NCBI GenBank assembly: GCA_964494395.1
Contig: CAZBTI010000068.1
Span: 1-17,860 of the forward strand
Length of the DNA stretch: 17,860 nt
Source: SHLQ01 sp964494395
GTDB lineage: Bacteria > Actinomycetota > Acidimicrobiia > Acidimicrobiales > SHLQ01
Direction: 5' to 3'
Positions within the stretch are counted from its first letter, which is position 1. Each line of letters starts with the position of its first letter. The translations under genes were made by a program, and so were the position numbers. This document shows positions 1 to 5,339 of the stretch, piece after piece. The notes beneath the pieces were generated by a model. It saw only the letters and a program-made list of their open reading frames with translations. It did not search any database and had not been told where the DNA came from.

Positions 1-36
1 GTTTACAGGAGCAGCACCGTTTACAGGAGCAGCCGA
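1..36. repeat. 18-bp tandem repeat inside the partial secreted protein gene
   Basis: The 15-mer gtttacaggagcagc occurs at 1-15 and again at 19-33 with an 18-bp period, so the repeat stays in frame. On the minus strand it encodes two AAPVNG units. The array is cut by the window edge, so the true copy number is unknown. Confidence 0.8.
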
Positions 37-312
37 TGTGGTCGTTGTTACCTCTGCGGGTTCATCGGCCAGGGTGACGCCGAGGACTTCGCTCACCACC
101 GTCTCTGGTGCAGTGAGTGCTGCTTCAGTATTCGAGCCGCCGACAACGCTCAACAGCGAGTCGCGATCGGGTAAGGGCAGTGTTTGGGGCGCTACCGGCG
201 CAATTTCTGCTACCGGAGCGGCGCTGACCTGTTGGTCGGGATCTGCATGTGGAATGAGGGCGAAAACCACTCCAACAAACGACAGCAGGGCGATCCGGAT
301 TCCGATCTTCAC
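1..312 (-). CDS. N-terminal part of a secreted or membrane-anchored protein (runs off left edge)
   Basis: A minus-strand frame starts at GTG 312 and stays open to the edge of the window, giving 104 residues. The first ~20 residues are a signal-peptide or anchor-like stretch: MKIGIR, then a hydrophobic run ending near ALIPHA. A low-complexity Ala/Pro/Val/Thr region follows, with EIAPVAPQ, a TTTT run and a repeated AAPVNG unit, typical of linkers outside the cytoplasm in actinobacteria. The catalytic or binding domain would lie beyond the edge, so no function can be given. The start is uncertain: the frame is also open a little upstream, no good Shine-Dalgarno is visible, and the nearest -10-like sequence (TACCAA, 7 nt upstream) is poor. 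The gene points the same way as arsC, with 65 nt between them. Confidence 0.55.
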   Translation of the reverse strand, partial: MKIGIRIALLSFVGVVFALIPHADPDQQVSAAPVAEIAPVAPQTLPLPDRDSLLSVVGGSNTEAALTAPETVVSEVLGVTLADEPAEVTTTTSAAPVNGAAPVN

Positions 313-335
313 CTGACTATTGGTAGGACACAACC

Positions 336-363
336 GGGCGGCGCGCCAAATGCGGGCCCGCCC
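336..363 (-). terminator. GC-rich hairpin after arsC, possible terminator
   Basis: GGGCGG (336-341) can pair with CCGCCC (358-363) across a 16-nt loop, 15 nt after the arsC stop codon. There is no U-tract, as is common for actinobacterial terminators, so termination is only a guess. Confidence 0.3.
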
Positions 364-377
364 CCAAACGCCTGTTT

Positions 378-734
378 TTATGCGAGAAGCTCTCGAATTC
401 GTTCCTTTGGCCTACCGATGATTGCCTTCTCGGCAGTGACGACCACAGGACGCTGGAGAAGGGCCTTGCGGTCAACGAGCAGGTCGATGACCGCTTCGGG
501 GTTCCCGACATAGTCGTCAGCGTTCAGTTCGAGCTTTTTGAACTGGCTGTCCTTGCGAACGAGGTCTTCGACCGGATCCTCGAGTAATCCCACGATTCTC
601 TCGAGTTCTGCGCGATCGGGAGGGGTCTTCATATACAAGACCACGTCTGCGTCCACTCCAAGGTCCTCGGCGACCGCCAAGGCATTCTTTGAGGAGCCTC
701 AATGAGGGTTGTGATAGATCGTTACGTCAGCCAT
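378..734 (-). CDS. arsC: ArsC-type arsenate reductase-like protein with predicted selenocysteine at the catalytic position (in-frame TGA at 701-699)
   Basis: Read from ATG 734 through the TGA at 701-699 to TAA at 380-378, this is a 118-residue protein beginning MADVTIYHNPH-U-GSSKNAL. It matches the plasmid R773 ArsC pattern (TIYHNPACGTSRN) with the TGA exactly at Cys12. The arginines of that family are also present: R60 (LVRKD), R95 (LLQRPVVV) and R108 (IIGRP). The length is normal for chromosomal ArsC-like proteins. Known family members are cytoplasmic, thioredoxin-fold and glutaredoxin-linked, and reduce arsenate through a thiol intermediate. The native substrate here is unknown and there are no ars genes nearby. 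If TGA were a stop, only 11 residues would be made; a TTG at 680 could restart translation but would lose the active site. A SECIS-like hairpin follows the TGA (665-682). The start is set by TAGGGT-N6-ATG, implying a leaderless mRNA. Alternatives are a Cys-to-stop mutation or a sequencing error. I am sure of the family and fairly sure of Sec. Confidence 0.85.
665..682 (-). promoter_or_regulatory. Bacterial SECIS-like hairpin for Sec insertion in arsC
   Basis: On the mRNA strand CCUUGGC (682-676) pairs with GCCGAGG (671-665) as seven base pairs including one U-G, closing a GGUC loop (675-672). The loop starts after 23 nt beyond the UGA, within the ~16-37 nt known for bacterial SECIS elements. 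Such elements need a G in the first loop positions, and E. coli fdhF also has GGUC in its apical loop. The bulged U of the E. coli element is not evident. The stem lies entirely in coding sequence, as expected in bacteria. Confidence 0.65.
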
Positions 735-740
735 GAGCCC

Positions 741-746
741 ACCCTA
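741..746 (-). promoter_or_regulatory. -10 box of arsC (TAGGGT), leaderless
   Basis: TAGGGT on the minus strand lies exactly 6 nt before the ATG at 734, so transcription would start at or next to the A of the start codon. The same spacing is seen at other genes of this window. No clear -35 box is visible. Confidence 0.6.
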
Positions 747-788
747 GGCACGCGGCAATCGGCAGGCCAAAGCCCAGCGGGGTTGCGA

Positions 789-1127
789 CTAGATCGCGTC
801 CGAACCGTACTCGCCTGTCCGAATGCGGGCGACGCTTTCGACCGGGGTCACCCAAACCTTGCCGTCACCGATCTTGTCGGTTCGAGCACCACTAATCACC
901 GCATCGACAGCTGCCTCGACCTGCGCGTCATCGACGAGGACCTCGATGCGGGTCTTGGGCGTAAAGAGCACTCGGTACTCGGTTCCGCGGTAGGTCTCAG
1001 AGTGGCCGCCCTGTCGACCAAAGCCCTGCACCTCTGACACGGTCATGCCTTGAATGCCAGCGGCTGCGAGCGCGTCCTTGACGTCGTCGAGCTTGAATGG
1101 CTTGATAACGGCTGTAACGAGCTTCAT
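789..1127 (-). CDS. glnB: PII nitrogen regulatory signal protein GlnB/GlnK
   Basis: This 112-residue protein has the normal PII length and is recognisable throughout: the start MKLVTAVIKPFKLDDVKDAL, the T-loop GHSETYRGTEY with the modifiable Tyr51, and the C-terminal signature region DGKVWVTPVE. PII trimers sense ATP/ADP and 2-oxoglutarate in the cytoplasm and control ammonium uptake and glutamine synthetase. In actinobacteria Tyr51 is adenylylated by GlnD. The usual partners amtB and glnD are absent; the neighbours are a Clp-N-domain gene upstream and arsC 54 nt downstream, so this copy stands outside the classic amtB-glnK-glnD operon. The name glnB rather than glnK is arbitrary. The start is supported by TAGAAT-N6-ATG, a leaderless arrangement. 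Confidence 0.96.
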   Translation of the reverse strand: MKLVTAVIKPFKLDDVKDALAAAGIQGMTVSEVQGFGRQGGHSETYRGTEYRVLFTPKTRIEVLVDDAQVEAAVDAVISGARTDKIGDGKVWVTPVESVARIRTGEYGSDAI

Positions 1128-1133
1128 GCTCAG

Positions 1134-1139
1134 ATTCTA
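1134..1139 (-). promoter_or_regulatory. -10 box of glnB (TAGAAT), leaderless
   Basis: TAGAAT on the minus strand, a near-consensus -10 box, is 6 nt before the glnB ATG. This implies a leaderless transcript separate from the upstream Clp-N gene, which ends 64 nt before glnB begins. Confidence 0.65.
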
Positions 1140-1191
1140 GCCGTGAACTGCGCTTCTGGGAGCAGTGAACTTCGAAGCAGCGAATTCGGTA

Positions 1192-2295
1192 CTAGGAGGC
1201 TGCTGCGCGAACCATCGCGGCGTCGAATGTCGCCGTCCCATGAACCGCCTCTGCTGGCCAATCCACGGTGAGTTCGATCGTGCCGAGGTCGCTCTGCGGC
1301 CAGACCCACCAGTCGCCGGTGATGACATGCTGGCGAGTGAGTCGACGGTCGTTGAGCGTCGTTCGCTCGTCGCGCTGTCCAAGCGCCAGCAATCGAGCCT
1401 CAGATGGCTGCGCCAGATCGAATCGGTTGAAGATCTTCCGGTTGTCGACGACGGTACCGTCTGGCAGTCTCAGCGAGATCAACATGAAATCGGGGCCTGG
1501 TTTGTACTGCGCGCCTCGTCCTGGAACGAGATCCTCTTCGGGTGAAAATACTGGGGGGAGCACCCAATCTCGGAGCGAGCGGATCGACATGGTAAATCCA
1601 AAGCCGAACTCATCTGCACCAAACGCAGAGAGTTCGATCTGCGCCGAATCACTGTTGGCGACAGCCAGCGGCACCACGCCGGGGGTACGAACAGCTTCGA
1701 GACGGCGCTGTGGATCGGGGCCCCACCAAGCACGATGGCCGTCACTACGACGATCGAGGGTGGTGAGGAGGTCGTCGATCTGGTCACGGCTGAGGTGGCG
1801 CAAGCCATAGGAAATCAAGCGGCGTGCTTCGTGGGGTTGCACGCCCAATTGGCGCAATACCCGGCAGGCGCCGGACTCCTCGTCGAGGAGCATTCCATGC
1901 AGGAGTTCAAAGAGCCCTGTGGGCCCTTCTCCATCGATTCGCATGGTTCGTAGCGAGGAAACAGCGCGTTCGGTGAGGTGCGGTTCAATCGCCGGGGAGG
2001 GTACAACGCCGCGGGCCTCCATCATCTGCTCGATGGCTCGATCGATGCGCAGCGTGTTGAGCGCAAACAATTCAACGAGTTCAGATATCTCGTCCCGGGC
2101 GGTGGCAACGATGCCGTAGAGCAAGTATTCGGTCCCGCATCGCTCATCGCCATTGGCGAGGGCTGCGTGACGGGCTACCTGCAAGGCGAGCGCTGCATGA
2201 TCATCGAGTGTGAATTCTTCTTGCACCTCTCCGACCATAGAAGTCAATTGCGGCTTAGGAAAGGGCACAACGACCATTCGATTCTGATTGCCCAA
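1192..2295 (-). CDS. Double Clp N-terminal domain protein with C-terminal beta-rich domain, no ATPase
   Basis: The 367-residue protein has two helical repeats of the Clp_N type. The first, at about 30-95, contains LALQVARHAALANGDERCGT followed by EYLLYGIV, like the family pattern of an Ala-rich helix and then a T-E-x-L-L motif. The second, at about 105-165, contains ELLHGMLLDEESGACRVLRQ and then LGV. In ClpA/ClpC this domain binds adaptors and substrates; here no Walker motifs follow. Instead residues ~190-367 form an unrecognised beta-rich domain with many Trp and Asp/Arg (RSLRDWVLPP, GDWWVWPQSD). It could be a stand-alone adaptor or sensor; no partner is encoded nearby. The start is uncertain: TTG 2295, ATG 2277, or a non-standard codon further up, since the frame is open to a TGA near 2346. 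A weak GGAAGA lies 9 nt before the TTG. It is divergent from the first OmpA gene. Confidence 0.8.
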   Translation of the reverse strand: MGNQNRMVVVPFPKPQLTSMVGEVQEEFTLDDHAALALQVARHAALANGDERCGTEYLLYGIVATARDEISELVELFALNTLRIDRAIEQMMEARGVVPSPAIEPHLTERAVSSLRTMRIDGEGPTGLFELLHGMLLDEESGACRVLRQLGVQPHEARRLISYGLRHLSRDQIDDLLTTLDRRSDGHRAWWGPDPQRRLEAVRTPGVVPLAVANSDSAQIELSAFGADEFGFGFTMSIRSLRDWVLPPVFSPEEDLVPGRGAQYKPGPDFMLISLRLPDGTVVDNRKIFNRFDLAQPSEARLLALGQRDERTTLNDRRLTRQHVITGDWWVWPQSDLGTIELTVDWPAEAVHGTATFDAAMVRAAAS

Positions 2296-2421
2296 GCGCG
2301 AGGTTCTTCCGACCTCGGTGAGCAGGTTCTGAAGACCTAAGGACGTTCTTCACGTGGTGTGCGTGCCGCAATGCGCTGCTACCTCACCCACACCGTCCAC
2401 CACCATTGAAATTTCAGTGAT

Positions 2422-2427
2422 TATGTT
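2422..2427 (+). promoter_or_regulatory. -10 box of the first OmpA/BON gene (TATGTT), leaderless
   Basis: TATGTT lies 6 nt before ATG 2434, matching the leaderless pattern of the window. The divergent intergenic region 2296-2433 holds nothing else I can name. Confidence 0.55.
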
Positions 2428-2433
2428 GTCGTT

Positions 2434-3297
2434 ATGTCTATCTACCCGCCAGATGACGTCGATTTCATTGATCTCTCCGATAATGAGCAGCCCAAAGGCG
2501 GGCAGAGGCGTCGTCCTCGTCAAAGCACCCCGCCACCGCCCAGCAGCAACGGCACGCCCTTCGACCCACGGTTCATTGTTCCAGCTCTGCTGTTCCTTCT
2601 TGCCTTGTTCGTGATTGGGCTGGCATGGAGTTCCCGTGGTGGTGATGACGACGACACCATCGCCGCGAACACCACTACCCAGGAAACTGTGGTGACGAGC
2701 GAGCTCGCTCAATCGGTGCTCGATGCCGAGCAACGTGCCGGTTTCGACGGCATCTTCGTAGAGGAAGTAGACGGCACACTCGTCCTTTCTGGCGAAGCAG
2801 CCAATGCAACGGACGTAGCGGCTATCGGTGCAGTCGCCCGTTCGGTGGAAGGGATCCAAGGGGTCGACAATCGGGTGATGGTCGTTGGAGGGATAGTCGA
2901 TACTCCATTCCCGCTTACCGATAGCGGCGTAACCAACGATGGAACCGACCTCGCAACACAATTGAACAGTTTGGGCCGAATCACCTTCGAGACTGGTAGC
3001 GCTGACCTCACCGTCGAAGGCAACTTGGTTGTCGACAACGTTGCTCGCCTACTCGAGCGGTCGCCAGGCATTAGTATCGAGATCCACGGGCACACCGACT
3101 CCGATGGTGACGAAACCGCGAACCAGGTTCTGAGCCAGGAGCGTGCGCAAGCCGTATCGGTGGCACTTTCTCAGCGTGGCATCGACGCTGGCCGGTTCAC
3201 CTCGATCGGCTTCGGCGAATCAAACCCGATCGCCCCCAACATCACCGACGATGGTCGTGCAACCAATCGCCGCATCGAGTTCATCGTTGCCTCGTAG
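2434..3297 (+). CDS. ArfA-like membrane-anchored BON-OmpA protein (first of a tandem pair)
   Basis: The 287-residue protein has a polar, Pro-rich N-terminal cytoplasmic segment (1-46), a transmembrane helix (about 47-66, FIVPALLFLLALFVIGLAW) and an acidic stretch. A BON-like domain follows (about 90-150, with LVLSGEAANATD and VARSVEGIQGV), then a C-terminal OmpA domain (about 180-287). The OmpA part has ITFETGSADLT, EIHGHTDSDG with D222, LSQERAQAV with R237, and the closing TNRRIEF. In this family the Asp and Arg bind diaminopimelate of peptidoglycan. The architecture equals M. tuberculosis ArfA (Rv0899): anchored in the cytoplasmic membrane with the OmpA domain reaching the cell wall. It is probably co-regulated with the larger paralogue 102 nt downstream, although a strong hairpin and a -10 box lie between them. 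Domain assignment is strong; the physiological role is not known. Confidence 0.9.
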   Translation: MSIYPPDDVDFIDLSDNEQPKGGQRRRPRQSTPPPPSSNGTPFDPRFIVPALLFLLALFVIGLAWSSRGGDDDDTIAANTTTQETVVTSELAQSVLDAEQRAGFDGIFVEEVDGTLVLSGEAANATDVAAIGAVARSVEGIQGVDNRVMVVGGIVDTPFPLTDSGVTNDGTDLATQLNSLGRITFETGSADLTVEGNLVVDNVARLLERSPGISIEIHGHTDSDGDETANQVLSQERAQAVSVALSQRGIDAGRFTSIGFGESNPIAPNITDDGRATNRRIEFIVAS

Positions 3298-3326
3298 GCA
3301 TATCTTCCGGCACAAAATTGCCTGAC

Positions 3327-3349
3327 TGCGGTCTCGCTTCGAGGCCGCA
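3327..3349 (+). terminator. Strong hairpin between the two OmpA genes, likely terminator
   Basis: TGCGGTCTCG (3327-3336) and CGAGGCCGCA (3340-3349) form a 10-bp stem with one G-T pair and a 3-nt loop, 30 nt after the stop codon of the first OmpA gene. There is no U-tract, so it may terminate or attenuate transcription or stabilise the mRNA 3' end. Confidence 0.55.
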
Positions 3350-3364
3350 CCTACTATGACCTCG

Positions 3365-3399
3365 TAGGGTCAAAGTCCAGATGGCGAGGCAGGAGGCCG
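3365..3399 (+). promoter_or_regulatory. -10 box and Shine-Dalgarno of the second OmpA gene
   Basis: TAGGGT (3365-3370) is followed by a short leader and AGGAGG (3391-3396), only 3 nt before ATG 3400, which is tight. This is one of the few clear Shine-Dalgarno sites in the window. An ATG at 3381 in another frame would make only 8 codons and end in the TAA at 3405-3407, overlapping the gene start. Confidence 0.45.
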
Positions 3400-4959
3400 A
3401 TGGTTAATCCGCAGTCCAACGCTCGCTTCGAGTCCAACGCTCGCTTCGAGATCGTTCTCTGGAGAAGGTCTGCGCTCCTCGAAGGAAATCGCCGATCACA
3501 GATGCCACTCGGTGCTACGCCCTGGTCTGTTTGGGGTTGGCTCGCACCACTGCTCTTTTTGATCGTGGGCGGAATCGCCTTCTTTTGGGCTGTCGAACAC
3601 ATCGAACGAACGGTTGAATCGTCGGCCGCTCAGGTGCTCGTCGATGCTGGGATCGACCCAGCGGGCTTGGCATTCACTGCGAACTACCGCGATCTCCAGA
3701 TCTCTGGCGATCTCCCCGATACCGTTTCCCCACAGATGGTCGAACAGGCCCTTGAGTCGGAAAAGTCGAGTGCGTTCGACGTTCGTAATGCGGTCTTTGT
3801 GGCGGACGAGCCAATCGTCGGCGTGCCAGAGTTCGCCCGCATCGAAGTGAGTGCCGTCTCCGACGGATCCATGATCACGTTGGTTGGAGTGGTGCCCTTG
3901 CGGGAGCATGAAGACTCGATCCTTTCCGCGGTGAATTCGACCGGTCTTTTGGTCGTCAACAATCTGACAGTCTCTGGCCTCGCTCCGGACGCCGAAGAGC
4001 CCGAAGAGCAAATCGCGGCGTTCGGCGATGCCCTCGCAACATTGACTCCGGACAGTTTCTCGTCGGCCAGATTGTCGATCGCCAACACGGGACCAGTCAC
4101 CGGAGAAATCAGCGCCACCAATCAAGACGCCGCCTCGGTGTTTTCCGAGATCGACGGCGATGACGTCTCGGTATCTGCACCGCCGTTGCTCGGCGCATTG
4201 TCCATCTCGGCGACCTACGATGGCGAACGCATCGTGCTCGATGGAACGGTCCTCAGCGCCTCTCAGCAGAACAGATTGCTCACGAGCGCAGCTGGTGTCG
4301 TTGGCTTTCGCAACGTCGTGAACAATCTCAACATTTCTCGACTCGATGAAGTTGTCGAAGGTGCCGAACAACGTATCGATGTGCTCGCAGCGGTCTTTCG
4401 CACTTTCGACGGCTTAATCTCGGGAGATGCGTTCCTGAACGACACCGACGTGACGGTAAACGGCGTCGCTGTCGATGAGAACAGGCGAGGGTCATCGCTC
4501 GATGCATTGAACGCCGGCGAGGACGTTGGCCTTCGCCCGGGTGGAGTCATCACGCTCTCGGAGTCGTTGCCTATTGCTCAGCAGATCGATCTTCTTCAGG
4601 TCGAACTCGACTCGCTCGCCGAGGAGGTCCGCGAGACCGTCCGCTTCGAATTCGGCAGCGTCACCCTCACCCCAGACGCCGAGGCCACACTCGATTCGGT
4701 GGCCGCTGCCCTCCAGCAATACCCCCAACCTGTCGTCGAGATCGGCGGACACACCGATAGCAGCGGATCGGCGGCGTTTAATGTTGCCCTTTCGCAACAA
4801 CGAGCCGATGCGGTTGCGGCATATCTCGGCGAACAGATCGACCCGGGACGGCTGGCAGCGATTGGCTTCGGCGAATCTCAACCAATCGCCGATAATGCGA
4901 CCGTCGAAGGCCAAGAAGCGAACCGTCGTGTCGAGTTCATTGCTCAGGAGAGCTTCTGA
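3400..4959 (+). CDS. Large membrane-anchored multi-BON OmpA protein (second of the pair)
   Basis: The 519-residue protein has a short N-terminal segment, a transmembrane helix (about 47-64, LAPLLFLIVGGIAFFWAV) and a long extracytoplasmic part with at least three BON-like units (about 88-138, 148-193, 266-314). Each unit has a beta-alpha-beta pattern, as in ITLVGVVPLREHEDSIL and IVLDGTVLSASQQNRLL. A spacer containing a predicted helical piece (LDSLAEEVRETV) precedes the OmpA domain (about 410-519: VRFEFGSVTLT, GGHTDSSG with D453, LSQQRADAV with R468, ANRRVEFI). It is clearly a paralogue of the 2434 gene with extra BON units, which suggests reach across a thicker wall. ATG 3400 has AGGAGG 3 nt upstream; ATG 3502 just before the helix is an in-frame alternative, and the segment between holds a tandem duplication (SNARFESNARFE). 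The gene overlaps the next one by a single base (TGATG). Confidence 0.9.
   Translation: MVNPQSNARFESNARFEIVLWRRSALLEGNRRSQMPLGATPWSVWGWLAPLLFLIVGGIAFFWAVEHIERTVESSAAQVLVDAGIDPAGLAFTANYRDLQISGDLPDTVSPQMVEQALESEKSSAFDVRNAVFVADEPIVGVPEFARIEVSAVSDGSMITLVGVVPLREHEDSILSAVNSTGLLVVNNLTVSGLAPDAEEPEEQIAAFGDALATLTPDSFSSARLSIANTGPVTGEISATNQDAASVFSEIDGDDVSVSAPPLLGALSISATYDGERIVLDGTVLSASQQNRLLTSAAGVVGFRNVVNNLNISRLDEVVEGAEQRIDVLAAVFRTFDGLISGDAFLNDTDVTVNGVAVDENRRGSSLDALNAGEDVGLRPGGVITLSESLPIAQQIDLLQVELDSLAEEVRETVRFEFGSVTLTPDAEATLDSVAAALQQYPQPVVEIGGHTDSSGSAAFNVALSQQRADAVAAYLGEQIDPGRLAAIGFGESQPIADNATVEGQEANRRVEFIAQESF
3413..3450 (+). repeat. 18-bp perfect tandem duplication near the 5' end of the second OmpA gene
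   Basis: agtccaacgctcgcttcg occurs at 3413-3430 and 3431-3448, followed by another ag. The in-frame copy encodes SNARFE twice just after the annotated start. It may show that this segment is weakly constrained and that the real start is further down. Confidence 0.9.
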
Positions 4960-5309
4960 TGACCTTTGCCCTACTCGAGATTCTCGTTCCGCTCATCGTC
5001 GTGTTCCTGCTCGGTCTCGGCATTGGCTGGATGGTGTGGCGTTGGCGGCGGCGCTTGGTCAGCTTCGTGGAGTGGAACGAACTTGCTACCGCAGCGAACG
5101 AGGCGAACGCGAATGTCGCGACCGTTGAGGCCGAGAAGGCTGAACTCGCAAACGAAAAGGCGGTGGTTGAGCGAGAGCGAGATGTCGCTATTGCTCGAAT
5201 TGCTGAACTCGAAGCCATGATCTTTGAGGTCGAAGAGCCGACGGTCGATCTGACCGATAGAAGTGCTGCGGAGGCACCGAAATCTGACGCTGAAGATCTG
5301 AGCGACTGA
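4959..5309 (+). CDS. Small membrane protein with cytoplasmic coiled coil, partner of the OmpA pair
   Basis: This 116-residue protein opens with a hydrophobic helix (about 5-27, LLEILVPLIVVFLLGLGIGW). Basic residues RWRRR follow, then an Ala/Glu-rich helical stretch (about 40-92, with VEAEKAELANEKAVVERERD) that looks like a coiled coil, and an acidic tail. The positive-inside rule puts the tail in the cytoplasm. The start codon overlaps the stop of the multi-BON OmpA gene (TGATG), so the two are translationally coupled and probably act together. In mycobacteria arfA is followed by small membrane protein genes (arfB, arfC); this gene holds the same place, but I see no sequence proof of homology. 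Function is unknown. Confidence 0.85.
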   Translation: MTFALLEILVPLIVVFLLGLGIGWMVWRWRRRLVSFVEWNELATAANEANANVATVEAEKAELANEKAVVERERDVAIARIAELEAMIFEVEEPTVDLTDRSAAEAPKSDAEDLSD

Positions 5310-5326
5310 GGATCTGAGCGACTAGG
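5295..5326 (+). repeat. 16-bp imperfect tandem duplication at the stop codon of the coiled-coil gene
   Basis: gatctgagcgactgag (5295-5310) is repeated as gatctgagcgactagg (5311-5326). The first copy holds the TGA stop of the upstream gene; the second runs directly into the -10 box of the lipoprotein gene. Confidence 0.85.
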
Positions 5327-5332
5327 TAACCT
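5327..5332 (+). promoter_or_regulatory. -10 box of the lipoprotein gene (TAACCT), leaderless
   Basis: TAACCT ends 7 nt before ATG 5340, implying a leaderless transcript of its own for the lipoprotein gene. No Shine-Dalgarno is present. Confidence 0.5.
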
Positions 5333-5339
5333 GAAAGTC

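Noticed and set aside
378..680. ArsC-like gene as a 100-residue protein starting at TTG 680
   Set aside because: This start lacks the active-site strand and loop (TIYHNP...), has no promoter or Shine-Dalgarno in place, and ignores the intact upstream frame through TGA.
3381..3407. Eight-codon leader open frame (ATG to TAA) overlapping the start of the second OmpA gene
   Set aside because: It could be a translated leader after the TAGGGT box, but so short a frame is expected by chance and its only support is that it contains the Shine-Dalgarno of the real gene.
3496..4371. 291-codon minus-strand open frame
   Set aside because: Antisense to the multi-BON OmpA gene; rich in Arg, Gly and Asp, with no domain.
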